DNA from: JBBSEZ01 sp038239195
Lineage (GTDB): Bacteria > Planctomycetota > Planctomycetia > Gemmatales > Gemmataceae
Direction: 5' to 3'
Assembly: GCA_038239195.1 (NCBI GenBank)
Contig: JBBSEZ010000039.1
Span: 1-35,694, forward strand
Length of the DNA: 35,694 bases
The notes beneath the pieces are model-generated. The model was not told where the DNA came from. It did not search any database and saw only the letters and a program-made list of their open reading frames with translations. Of the stretch, positions 16,401 through 21,811 are shown piece after piece (position 1 is the stretch's first letter; every line of letters begins with the position of its first letter). A program made the translations under genes and the position numbers.

Positions 16401-16617
16401 GGGCCTCCTCGCGAATGTCGAGGCGCAACTTGCCCTTGCGCGCGGCCTTGTCGGGGCCGTGGCAGGCGAAGCAGGTCTCGGCGAGGATCGGCCGGACGTC
16501 GCGGTTGTAGGTCGGCGCCGCGGCGCTGGCGTGCGGCAAGCACAACTCGCCCGCCGCCAGGAACACCACGAAAGCGCCGGCCCGGAACAGGGCGCGAGAG
16601 GAAAGAAGAGCAGTCAT
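13432..16617 (-). CDS. PSCyt1-DUF1549-LamG-DUF1553 protein
   Basis: A 1061-residue exported protein with the classic planctomycete order. Signal peptide at 1-33; PSCyt1 haem domain with CFACH (49-53) and MPPVKSHKKL at 101; DUF1549/PSCyt2 (about 150-370) containing RRVSLDLTGLPPLPSEVEAF and a second CXXCH, CAVCHDHKFDPLSQKEFYQL (333-352); a LamG/concanavalin-like domain (about 480-640, FSFGAWVRLPTNRSTGAVFA); and DUF1553/PSD1 in the last third (RLGLAQWLLRPEHPLTARVT, NRYWQQVFG, TPLQALVTLNDVQFVEAARV). The ATG at 16617 has GAGG ten bases upstream; an open frame to 16908 overlaps the GntR gene and was not used. Starts 35 bases after the GntR stop. Probably periplasmic and redox-active; such proteins are suspected to act in polysaccharide breakdown, but the reaction is unproven. 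Confidence 0.93.
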   Translation of the reverse strand: MTALLSSRALFRAGAFVVFLAAGELCLPHASAAAPTYNRDVRPILAETCFACHGPDKAARKGKLRLDIREEALKGEAFVPGKPEKSALVQRIYADSPRDLMPPVKSHKKLTAEQKEVLKQWIAAGGEYEPHWAFLPPKRSPLPAVKNKKWARNGIDYFVLAELEKRGLAPAPEADRRTLARRVSLDLTGLPPLPSEVEAFVNDPSPSAYEKYVDRLLNKPQWGEHRGRYWLDAARYADTHGIHFDNYREMWAYRDWAIGAFNRNLPFDQFTIEQLAGDLLPNRTLDQHVASGFNRCNITTNEGGVIAEEYLVLYTRDRTETVSQIWLGLTTGCAVCHDHKFDPLSQKEFYQLAAFFNNTTQGAMDGNIKDSPPTIVIPRPEDRSRWEVLLKELAAKRIEVERRKNAARANFEKWQATAKRENVLGRIPTEGLHLHAGLGEGKGNTVGVSVNGKARALAIPAGLNWGPGHLTEKALFSRAGGVVAIPDAGDFDTRQAFSFGAWVRLPTNRSTGAVFARMDEAGEHRGWDLWVENGQFGTHLVHHWPGDAIKVVGGPRVKAGQWNHVFVTYDGSAKAAGVKLYVNGALQTTRNVMADTLRNTIRTTVPLKVAQRNKTSRVDGVLVQDVRIYSRLLPGPDVVRVASTARAAALVGKPVATRSPAEKNELFDWWLAAEDRAYQTAVAEVARLQREEGVIRARGTVAYVAVEKPTKPMAYILFRGDYDKRRAAVEAGTPRILPAMPADLPRNRLGLAQWLLRPEHPLTARVTVNRYWQQVFGTGIVKTTGDFGITGDSPTHPELLDWLALEYRERGWDTKRFFKMMVTSATYRQAATLTPLKREKDRDNVWLSRGPRYRMDAEMIRDYALAASGLLVGKLGGPSVRPYQPEGVWEAVAMIGSNTRDYRRDSGEALYRRSMYTFWKRSAPPASLEILNAPSREFCVVRRERTNTPLQALVTLNDVQFVEAARVLAEKALKDGGARAETRIDFMAKRVLARSLRAEELTVVQGVLADLLAHYATRPAEANKLIGVGASKADPTLDAGTLAGWTMLANALLNLDEVLNK

Positions 16618-16652
16618 CGTGAGTAAGTCCTCGGGGAACAGTCGTTGTTCGT

Positions 16653-17366
16653 TCAAAGGGCGGGCGCCAGGGGAACGGCACGCCCCCAGTAGCGGACGCC
16701 GGTGCGAATGTGGCGGGCCATGGCGCGGGCCGCCAGCCGGGCGTCGCGCGTCAGCAGGCCCTCGACGATGGCAAGGTGCTCGCCCGCCTCGTCGGCGAGG
16801 CGGCGGTAGTCGTTGCGGGCCTCGTGCTGGGCGTACATCACGTCGCGGAACGACCGAAACAGGATCTTCAATCGGCTCAGTTCCTTGGCGAGAAAGGCGT
16901 TCCCGCACGAGCCGGCGATGAGGTCGTGGAGCCGGCTATCGACCTTGCGCGACTCCTCGATGAAGTCGGCCTTGCCTCCGGCGGCGCGGGCGATCAGGCG
17001 GCGCAGCTCGTCGGCCACGCCGTGCAGTTCGCCCAGGTCGATGCGCCCGCAGGCGCTGCGGGTGGCCTGGCACTCGAGCACGCGGCGCACCTGGCAGATC
17101 TCGCGGATCTCGCGGGCGGTGACGGCCCGCACGATGGCCCCGCGGTTGGGCAGCAGGTCGAGGATGCCGATGCCGGCGAGCGTGATAAGGGCCTCGCGGA
17201 TCGGCGTGTGGCTGACGCCGAAGCGCGCGGCCAGCGCCTGGGTGACGAGGTGCTGCCCGGCCTTGAGTTGGCCCTGGAACACCTCGGCCAGCAGCGACTG
17301 CACGATCGCCTGGCGGCGCAGGCCGTGGTCGCAGGCAACGGGATTGCTCGAACCGGCGGGGGGCAT
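16653..17366 (-). CDS. GntR-family regulator, FCD (FadR) subfamily
   Basis: A 237-residue regulator. Winged helix at about 18-80 (LKAGQHLVTQALAARFGVSH then TPIREALITL, the GntR signature). The all-helical FCD ligand domain follows (about 88-225), with DSRLHDLIAG as the first metal/ligand motif and EHLAIVEGLLTRDARLAARA then MARHI as the closing helix. FCD proteins commonly bind a small organic acid through a His-coordinated metal. It is the first gene of a probable operon with the DUF1549/1553 and DUF1501 genes (35-base gap), so it probably controls that set in response to a carboxylate or sugar acid. The ATG at 17366 has only a weak purine-rich site (GAAAGAAAGA) before it. Confidence 0.88.
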   Translation of the reverse strand: MPPAGSSNPVACDHGLRRQAIVQSLLAEVFQGQLKAGQHLVTQALAARFGVSHTPIREALITLAGIGILDLLPNRGAIVRAVTAREIREICQVRRVLECQATRSACGRIDLGELHGVADELRRLIARAAGGKADFIEESRKVDSRLHDLIAGSCGNAFLAKELSRLKILFRSFRDVMYAQHEARNDYRRLADEAGEHLAIVEGLLTRDARLAARAMARHIRTGVRYWGRAVPLAPAL

Positions 17367-17458
17367 GCAGCGGTCTTTCTTTCGGAGGGCGGGTGGGGTG
17401 GGCGCGCGGGCAGGAGCGTAGGGTTGATGTTACAGGGGGCGGAACGAGGTGGCAAGCA

Positions 17459-17472
17459 CATTCTGTAGAATG
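17459..17472. promoter_or_regulatory. Candidate operator palindrome upstream of the GntR operon
   Basis: CATTCTGTAGAATG is a 6+2+6 palindrome in the region between the GntR gene (minus) and the hicB unit (plus). A half-related ATTCTATC lies at 17481. GntR-family regulators often bind palindromes of this size near their own promoter. It lies 93 bases before the gntR start. Assignment is by position and symmetry only. Confidence 0.35.
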
Positions 17473-17491
17473 GGGGACGGATTCTATCAAA

Positions 17492-17557
17492 GGGCCGTTT
17501 TTCTGTTCCCCTACGCCTCGCCAGTGAGTAGGATCAACTCCCATCCCCGACCAACGC
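17492..17557 (+). promoter_or_regulatory. 65-base upstream repeat, copy 1 (candidate promoter of hicBA)
   Basis: This stretch is about 85% identical to 18147-18214. Shared blocks are GGGCCGTTTTTCTGTTCCCC and GTAGGATCAACT. Within both copies TTCCCC and TAGGAT are exactly 17 bases apart (here 17506-17511 and 17529-17534), a spacing that fits -35 and -10 boxes, although TTCCCC is a poor -35. Copy 1 precedes the hicB start by about 90 bases. Confidence 0.5.
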
Positions 17558-17644
17558 TCGCCGTCGAGTTCCTTCCCGCGAGCGGTCCTTCAGGAGCGAT
17601 TCGAGCGATGCGTTCGATGTTGCGGAGATAGCGAGGGCGGGGGC

Positions 17645-17932
17645 ATGCTGCAGTACAAGGCGGGCTACAAATTCGTCGAAGGCGGCGTCCACGCTCAGGT
17701 GCTGGACTTCCCCGCTGCCATCACCTGTGGCGGCGATCTCGCCGAAGCCAGGCAGTTGCTGGCCGTGGCCCTGATCGACGTGACGGAGACCTTGTTGGAG
17801 TTGGGACAACCCTTACCGTTGCCCAACCCCCAACTCAGCGACGTCGAGATGGACGTCGAGGAACCAATCTATCTCCACCTGCGGGCAAGCTCCGCTGTGG
17901 AGGAGGTGCCCGCGGGGGTGGTGGTCCCGTGA
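17645..17932 (+). CDS. hicB: HicB-like antitoxin
   Basis: A 95-residue protein with the HicB partially degraded RNase-H-like fold: a YKAGYKFVEGGVHAQVLDFP start (strands), then AAITCGGDLAEARQLLAVAL, the helix that follows the D-F/P-x-A-x-T/S-x-G-D-x-x-E-A pattern of HicB proteins. No clear ribbon-helix-helix tail is seen; the C-terminal 35 residues are acidic and Pro-rich. GAGGG precedes the ATG. It overlaps the HicA gene by four bases (GTGA), so the two are translated together, with the antitoxin first. In the family the HicB partner binds and blocks the HicA ribonuclease and usually represses the pair's promoter. Confidence 0.82.
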   Translation: MLQYKAGYKFVEGGVHAQVLDFPAAITCGGDLAEARQLLAVALIDVTETLLELGQPLPLPNPQLSDVEMDVEEPIYLHLRASSAVEEVPAGVVVP

Positions 17933-18114
17933 AGCGGCAAGACCTGGTCCGCCATCTGCTTGCGCACGGCTGCCAGTTGCTGCGCGAAGGCCGGGGCCAC
18001 TCGGTGTGGGTCAACCCAGCCAGCGGACGACAGAGCTCGATCCCGCGACACCGGGAGATCAACGATTACACCGCTCGCGGCATCTGTCGCCAGTTGCACG
18101 TTCCAGAGCCGTGA
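17929..18114 (+). CDS. hicA: HicA-like mRNA interferase toxin
   Basis: A 61-residue protein with the HicA double-stranded-RNA-binding-like fold. It reads MKRQDLVRHLLAHGCQLLRE then GRGHSVWVNPASGRQSSIPR and HREINDYTARGICRQLHV. The His in GRGHSVW is the expected catalytic residue, and the IPRHREI...TARGICRQL end is typical of the family. It begins at a GTG overlapping the hicB stop. Predicted to cleave mRNA when free of HicB. The length matches normal HicA toxins, so the gene appears intact. Confidence 0.87.
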   Translation: MKRQDLVRHLLAHGCQLLREGRGHSVWVNPASGRQSSIPRHREINDYTARGICRQLHVPEP

Positions 18115-18146
18115 ACTGCGATCACCCAATGCCTCCGCGTAGGACG

Positions 18147-18214
18147 GGGCCGTTTTTCTGTTCCCCAATGCCCCGCCGGTGGGTAGGATCAACTTCCATC
18201 CCGCCCCCAAACGC
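18147..18214 (+). promoter_or_regulatory. 65-base upstream repeat, copy 2 (candidate promoter of the TIGR03067 gene)
   Basis: Second copy of the sequence at 17492. TTCCCC at 18161-18166 and TAGGAT at 18184-18189 keep the 17-base spacing. Transcription from here would start about 30 bases before the ATG at 18225, a sensible leader length. Confidence 0.5.
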
Positions 18215-18224
18215 CGAGGCCCTC

Positions 18225-18674
18225 ATGCGCAAGCACCTGGCGATCCTGCTCGCGGCGGGCGGCCTGCTGTCGCTGGCCTTCGCCCCGGCCCCCCTGCCGA
18301 AGCCGGCCGTCCCCAGCAAGGACGACCTCAAGGAGATGGCGGGGACGTGGGAGATCGTCGAGCGCACCAGTTCGGGCCGGCCCCTCAAGAGCAAACTCAG
18401 CACGATGGCGATCGCCGGCGAGCGGCTGACCTTCTACCGGGCGACCGGCACCGTCGCCACCCAATGGGTCTTGACGCTGGACGCGAGCAAGTCCCCCCGA
18501 TGGTTCGACCGGAGGCGCGACGGGAAGTCCAACGCGATGGCGCACGGCGTTTACGAGCTCAAGGGCGACAAGCTGACGATGTGCTACGTGCGCGGCGGCG
18601 CCGATCGGCCGACGGACCTCGACGGCAGCAAGCCGGGCCGCTGGAAAGAGGTCTACAAGCGCCTCAAGCGGTGA
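18225..18674 (+). CDS. TIGR03067 domain protein (secreted, lipocalin-like)
   Basis: A 149-residue exported protein. The signal peptide is MRKHLAILLAAGGLLSLAFA. The mature part matches the planctomycete TIGR03067 family: DDLKEMAGTWEIVERTSSGR at the front, MAIAGERLTFYR in the middle, GVYELKGDKLTMCYVRGGAD near 109 and RPTDLDGS, the family's closing motif. The fold is expected to be a small lipocalin-like beta barrel; the ligand is unknown. The frame is open further upstream to 18006, but that would overlap hicA and include no ribosome site. Confidence 0.85.
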   Translation: MRKHLAILLAAGGLLSLAFAPAPLPKPAVPSKDDLKEMAGTWEIVERTSSGRPLKSKLSTMAIAGERLTFYRATGTVATQWVLTLDASKSPRWFDRRRDGKSNAMAHGVYELKGDKLTMCYVRGGADRPTDLDGSKPGRWKEVYKRLKR

Positions 18675-18681
18675 AACCGGG

Positions 18682-20109
18682 CTACTCCGCCTTGTTCAGC
18701 AGCGCCTCGGCCTCCCGGCGGAGATGGCGCCAGCGGACCTCCTCTTGCCAGTCGCCCGGCCCCCTCTTCACCTGCGCCACCGCCTTGCCGAGCCAGGCCT
18801 TCGCCTTGTTGGCGTCGCCGAGTTGATGGTGAGCCATCGCCAGGAACAACTGCGTCCACACGAGCCCGTCCTGGCCGTGCTTCTTCACCGCCTCGTCCAG
18901 GTGCCGGGTTGCGCCGGCGAAGTCGCCGGCGCGGTAGAGGGCCGCCCCCAGCGTCTCCCGGTAATCGCCGCTCTTCGGCTTGCTGCGGACGGCCAGCGCC
19001 GCCAGCTCCGCCACGCGCTCCGCGCTGCCCTCCGGCACGGGGAGCAGCACGGCCAGGAAGGCCACCGCGTCGGCCGTGCTGCCGTCCGCGGTCTTGCCGA
19101 AGTCGTCCAGCATCCGGGCGCAGGCCCGAAGGTGGCCTGCCCTGTCGCCCTTGCCCAGCAAGCACAGCCCCTCGGGGTAGCGGAGCCAGGCGTCGCCCGG
19201 CCGGGCGCGGGCTGCCGCACCGAAGTCGGCGAGGGCGTCGTCCCATTGACCGGCCTCGGCGTGCCATTCGCCTCGGGCCTTGAAATAGCGGGCGCGGAGG
19301 CCGAGGTCGGCGGGCGCCCGGGCGGCGAGGTGCTTCAGGTGGTGGGCGGCGGCGAACCACCTCCGCTCCTTCTCGCAGGCGTCGGCCTGCCGGGCGTGCG
19401 AGAGCCGCCAGCGCTTCTCGACGTCCGCGAGGTCGCGCCGGCCATCCCAGAGGATCACGCCGGGGGCCTCTCCTGCCATGGCCAACGTCTTTCCGTCGGG
19501 GCGGAAGGCGAGGCAGCGCACCGCGCCGGGGCAAAGCCCGAAGGAGCGCAGTTGCTGCCCGCTCGTCACGTCCCACAGCCGCACCGAACAATCCTTGTTC
19601 CCCGCCGCCACCACCTTGCCGTCGGGGCTGAAGGCCACGGCGTTGACCCCTTGTTCGTGTCCCTTGAGGGCGCGCACCTGCCGACTGCCGGCCGCGTCCC
19701 ACAGCCCCACGACCGCGTCGTAGCCGGCGGAGGCCAGCCATTTCCCGTCCGGGCTGAACGCCACCCCGCGCACGCCGGCGACGTGCCCGCGCAGGAGCGG
19801 AAAGTCCCCCTCGGCGAGGCGCCACAGGTTGTCCCACTCGAAGCCGCGCAGGGCGCGGTTGGCGTCCTCGCCGGCCCGCAGCCGGTAGGGCTCGACGCGC
19901 GCCGGCTCCCCCGCCCGGAGCCGATGTTCCAGATCGAGGCGGGCCAACTCCAGCAGCAGGGGCAGGCTCGGCGGGCCGGGGGGCAGGTAGTCGGCCAGCG
20001 CGGGGCAGGTGCCGCAGCGCCAGGCTGCCTCGAACTCCTTCGCGACGCGGTGCAGCTCGCCCCACTTCTCGCTAGGCAGCCCTCCGATCAGGTCGTCGGC
20101 CGCAGGCAT
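18682..20109 (-). CDS. WD40-TPR protein of the Ser/Thr-kinase family lacking the kinase domain
   Basis: A 475-residue protein. The first 80 residues (LPSEKWGELHRVAKEFEAAW, then CPALADYLPP and LLLELARLDLEHRLRAGEPA) match the N-terminal leader of planctomycete Ser/Thr kinases that sit beside ECF sigma factors. In those proteins a kinase domain and a membrane helix follow. Here the frame jumps from ARVEPYRLRAGE directly into ALRGFEWDNLWRL, which normally comes just before the WD40 region. Three WD40 repeats (about 105-230, GVRGVAFSPDGKWLASAGYD and similar) and TPR-like helices (about 260-470) remain. The reading frame is intact. Start at 20109 (GGAGG nine bases upstream), 39 bases after the sigma-factor stop. 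It may still act as a scaffold or sigma-factor partner, but it cannot phosphorylate. Confidence 0.8.
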   Translation of the reverse strand: MPAADDLIGGLPSEKWGELHRVAKEFEAAWRCGTCPALADYLPPGPPSLPLLLELARLDLEHRLRAGEPARVEPYRLRAGEDANRALRGFEWDNLWRLAEGDFPLLRGHVAGVRGVAFSPDGKWLASAGYDAVVGLWDAAGSRQVRALKGHEQGVNAVAFSPDGKVVAAGNKDCSVRLWDVTSGQQLRSFGLCPGAVRCLAFRPDGKTLAMAGEAPGVILWDGRRDLADVEKRWRLSHARQADACEKERRWFAAAHHLKHLAARAPADLGLRARYFKARGEWHAEAGQWDDALADFGAAARARPGDAWLRYPEGLCLLGKGDRAGHLRACARMLDDFGKTADGSTADAVAFLAVLLPVPEGSAERVAELAALAVRSKPKSGDYRETLGAALYRAGDFAGATRHLDEAVKKHGQDGLVWTQLFLAMAHHQLGDANKAKAWLGKAVAQVKRGPGDWQEEVRWRHLRREAEALLNKAE

Positions 20110-20148
20110 CGAACGGGCCCTCCGCAACCGGACGGATTGGAAAGCGCC

Positions 20149-20727
20149 TTACGCGGCGCGTTCCAGGCGCCCTTTGACGCGCTCCAGCAGGCGGTAGACG
20201 GAGCGCTCCGACCGGCCGACCTGCGCGCTGATCTCGGCGGCCTTGTGTCCTTGGAGGGCCAACTCGAGCACGCGGCGATCGTCCTCGTCGAGGCCACGGA
20301 ATAGCTGCTCGACCGCCTCCGCGAGCAGGGCCGCCTCGTCGGGCGTCGGCTCGCGGGCGATGGCCTCCCACTCCCCGGGGCCCTCTTCCGCGGTTGGAGG
20401 GGCCTCGCGCCGCACGTCGCGGCGGCCCGCCAGGAAGTGCTCGGCCCGGTGGCCGCACTTGCGCAGGGTGATGACCGCCAGCAGCGACCACAGCCCGCCC
20501 CAGCCGTCGAGGTCGTACTCCCCGCCCGCGTGCCGCAGGAAGAAGCTCTTGAGGGCCGACTGCGCCACGTCCTCCGGATCGACCTTCTGGCGCAGCCTCG
20601 CGTCGAGGCGCTGCCGCGCCAGCCCGATCAGCCGCCGGGCGAAGCGGCGAAAGACCTCCGTGGCGGCCTCGGCGTCGCCCTGGCGCAGGCGGCCCATCAG
20701 GTCTTCAAAGGACGAGCCCGGCGTCAT
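20149..20727 (-). CDS. ECF-type sigma factor
   Basis: A 192-residue sigma-70-family factor with regions 2 and 4 only. Region 2 is near 40-75 (LDARLRQKVDPEDVAQSALK then SFF), region 4 near 145-190 (LDEDDRRVLELALQGHKAAE then ISAQVGRSERSVYRLLERVK). Planctomycetes have large ECF groups encoded next to WD40 or kinase proteins rather than a classical anti-sigma factor, and this gene fits: it heads a pair with the kinase-less WD40-TPR gene 39 bases downstream. The ATG at 20727 has GAGGAGG six bases upstream, the best ribosome site in the region. The open frame continues far upstream (to 21645) but this is not coding. Confidence 0.9.
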   Translation of the reverse strand: MTPGSSFEDLMGRLRQGDAEAATEVFRRFARRLIGLARQRLDARLRQKVDPEDVAQSALKSFFLRHAGGEYDLDGWGGLWSLLAVITLRKCGHRAEHFLAGRRDVRREAPPTAEEGPGEWEAIAREPTPDEAALLAEAVEQLFRGLDEDDRRVLELALQGHKAAEISAQVGRSERSVYRLLERVKGRLERAA

Positions 20728-20764
20728 CGTCCACCTCCTCTCCCCACTCCCCGATTCGACCCAC

Positions 20765-20794
20765 AGCATAGGGCATCGGGACGGAGAAGGCAAA
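20765..20794 (-). promoter_or_regulatory. Candidate promoter of the sigma-factor operon
   Basis: On the minus strand TTTGCC (20794-20789) and TATGCT (20770-20765) are 18 bases apart. Transcription would start near 20758, giving a leader of about 30 bases. It sits directly beside the interlocked palindromes at 20795-20835. Confidence 0.4.
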
Positions 20795-20835
20795 CGCCAA
20801 CCGGGCGCCGAATTTTGTTGGCGGGAATCGGCGCC
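20795..20835. promoter_or_regulatory. Two interlocked inverted repeats upstream of the sigma-factor promoter
   Basis: CGCCAAC (20795-20801) pairs with GTTGGCG (20817-20823), and GGCGCCGA (20804-20811) pairs with TCGGCGCC (20828-20835). The pairs alternate in order 1-2-1'-2'. They abut the candidate -35 box, a natural place for a regulator. If transcribed they could form a pseudoknot. Confidence 0.45.
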
Positions 20836-20863
20836 GTTTCGCATGTCCTTCTCAGACGGATGA

Positions 20864-21581
20864 CGCGAGAAGCACGGCCAACTGGGCACGCCGGCCCGCG
20901 CGAAGGACAAGGAACTGGACGGCGTGGAGAAGACCGTCGCGGAGACCGACGGGCAGTTGAAAGAGCGTTTCGCCGGCCTGAAGGACGTGACGGCGACCAT
21001 CAACCGGGGGCCTGGGCTCGCTTCACAAGGAGAAGAAACAGCTCGCCGCGGAGAAGGCGTCGCTGAAGGCCGAGAGCAGGACGGCGAAAATGCCCGCGGC
21101 GAGAAAGCGCCTGGAGGACCGGCAGAAGGCTTACGACAAACGCCGCGGCGAGCACGACAGCGCCGTCGAGAAATGCCGAGGAACGATCGCGCGGCAAGAG
21201 AAGGACGTGGTGGCCTATTGCACGGCGAAGGCCGCGAACGACAAGGCGGGGACAGACTTGAAGGAGGGCCGCGGCGCGTTGCGGAAGCGCAAGGGGACAT
21301 TGCTCGTCGAGCGAGGCGAGTTGAAGCGGAAGTCGAAGGACTTCGAGGACCGGCTGACTGGCCTGAACGCCCGCAAGGAAACGCACAAGGGCCACTGGGG
21401 AGTCGCCCGGGGGCAGGTGGAGCAGCAGCTGCGCAACTGGATGCGGCGATCGCGACGCTGGGGGCCGACGGCGACGCATTTGAGGGGGGCGCGGGACCAG
21501 ATGCGGAAAGCGCTGGACGATCCCCGCAAGGCGGAAGAGGAGAGACAGCGACGGGAGCGCGGGCTCGTTGGGGGCCGATAA
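20864..21581 (+). pseudogene. Decayed coiled-coil protein gene
   Basis: Lys/Glu/Arg-rich, helix-forming protein sequence is spread over two frames. It begins after a stop at 20861 (LGTPARAKDKELDGVEKTVA, then ETDGQLKERFAGLKDVTATI), shifts frame near 21000 (GLGSLHKEKKQLAAEKASLK), runs to about 21435, switches briefly (QLDAAIATLGADGDAFEG) and returns (ARDQMRKALDDPRKAEEERQ). Heptad-like spacing suggests a long coiled coil. No start codon with a ribosome site is joined to the first part, and at least three frame changes are needed. I do not recognise the family. It lies upstream of and divergent from the sigma-factor gene. Sequence error is a possible alternative, but three shifts in 600 bases favour decay. 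Confidence 0.55.
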
Positions 21582-21704
21582 AGGAGATGGGCTCGCGCTC
21601 CTCTCGGAAGGATCGCGGGCCTTTCTTCCAAGGGCACAGCAGCAAGTCCTCCGGGTGGTGCCGGGCGCGGGCCAGGGCGTTGCCGAACGCGGACGGCGAA
21701 GGCG

Positions 21705-21758
21705 AAAAAGGGGACGCAGCTCTTTTCCGACTTTGGTAAAGAGCTGCGTCCCCTTTTT
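21705..21758. repeat. Perfect inverted repeat with 21-base arms (REP-like hairpin)
   Basis: The left arm AAAAAGGGGACGCAGCTCTT plus T pairs perfectly with AAAGAGCTGCGTCCCCTTTT plus T around a 12-base loop. The T run at the end of the plus strand and the A run at the start mean it could also act as a terminator in either direction, here for the STN gene (minus strand, ending at 21812). The sequence resembles REP palindromes tied to RAYT-type (TnpA_REP) transposases, but no such gene is present in the window. The bases from 21582 to 21704 hold nothing I can identify. Confidence 0.75.
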
Positions 21759-21811
21759 CCCTCTCGGAAGGGAGAGAGCACGGAGATGCCCGCGCCTTGC
21801 TCCAAGAGCGA

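Noticed and set aside
13576..16626. A 1016-residue plus-strand frame opposite the DUF1549/1553 gene
   Set aside because: Same cause: the mirror of codon bias on the coding strand. The real gene has its signature motifs on the minus strand.
20149..21645. A long N-terminal extension of the sigma factor
   Set aside because: The extra part is low-complexity Ser/Arg/Pro sequence and overlaps the promoter and the decayed coiled-coil gene; the ATG at 20727 has an excellent ribosome site and gives the normal ECF length.
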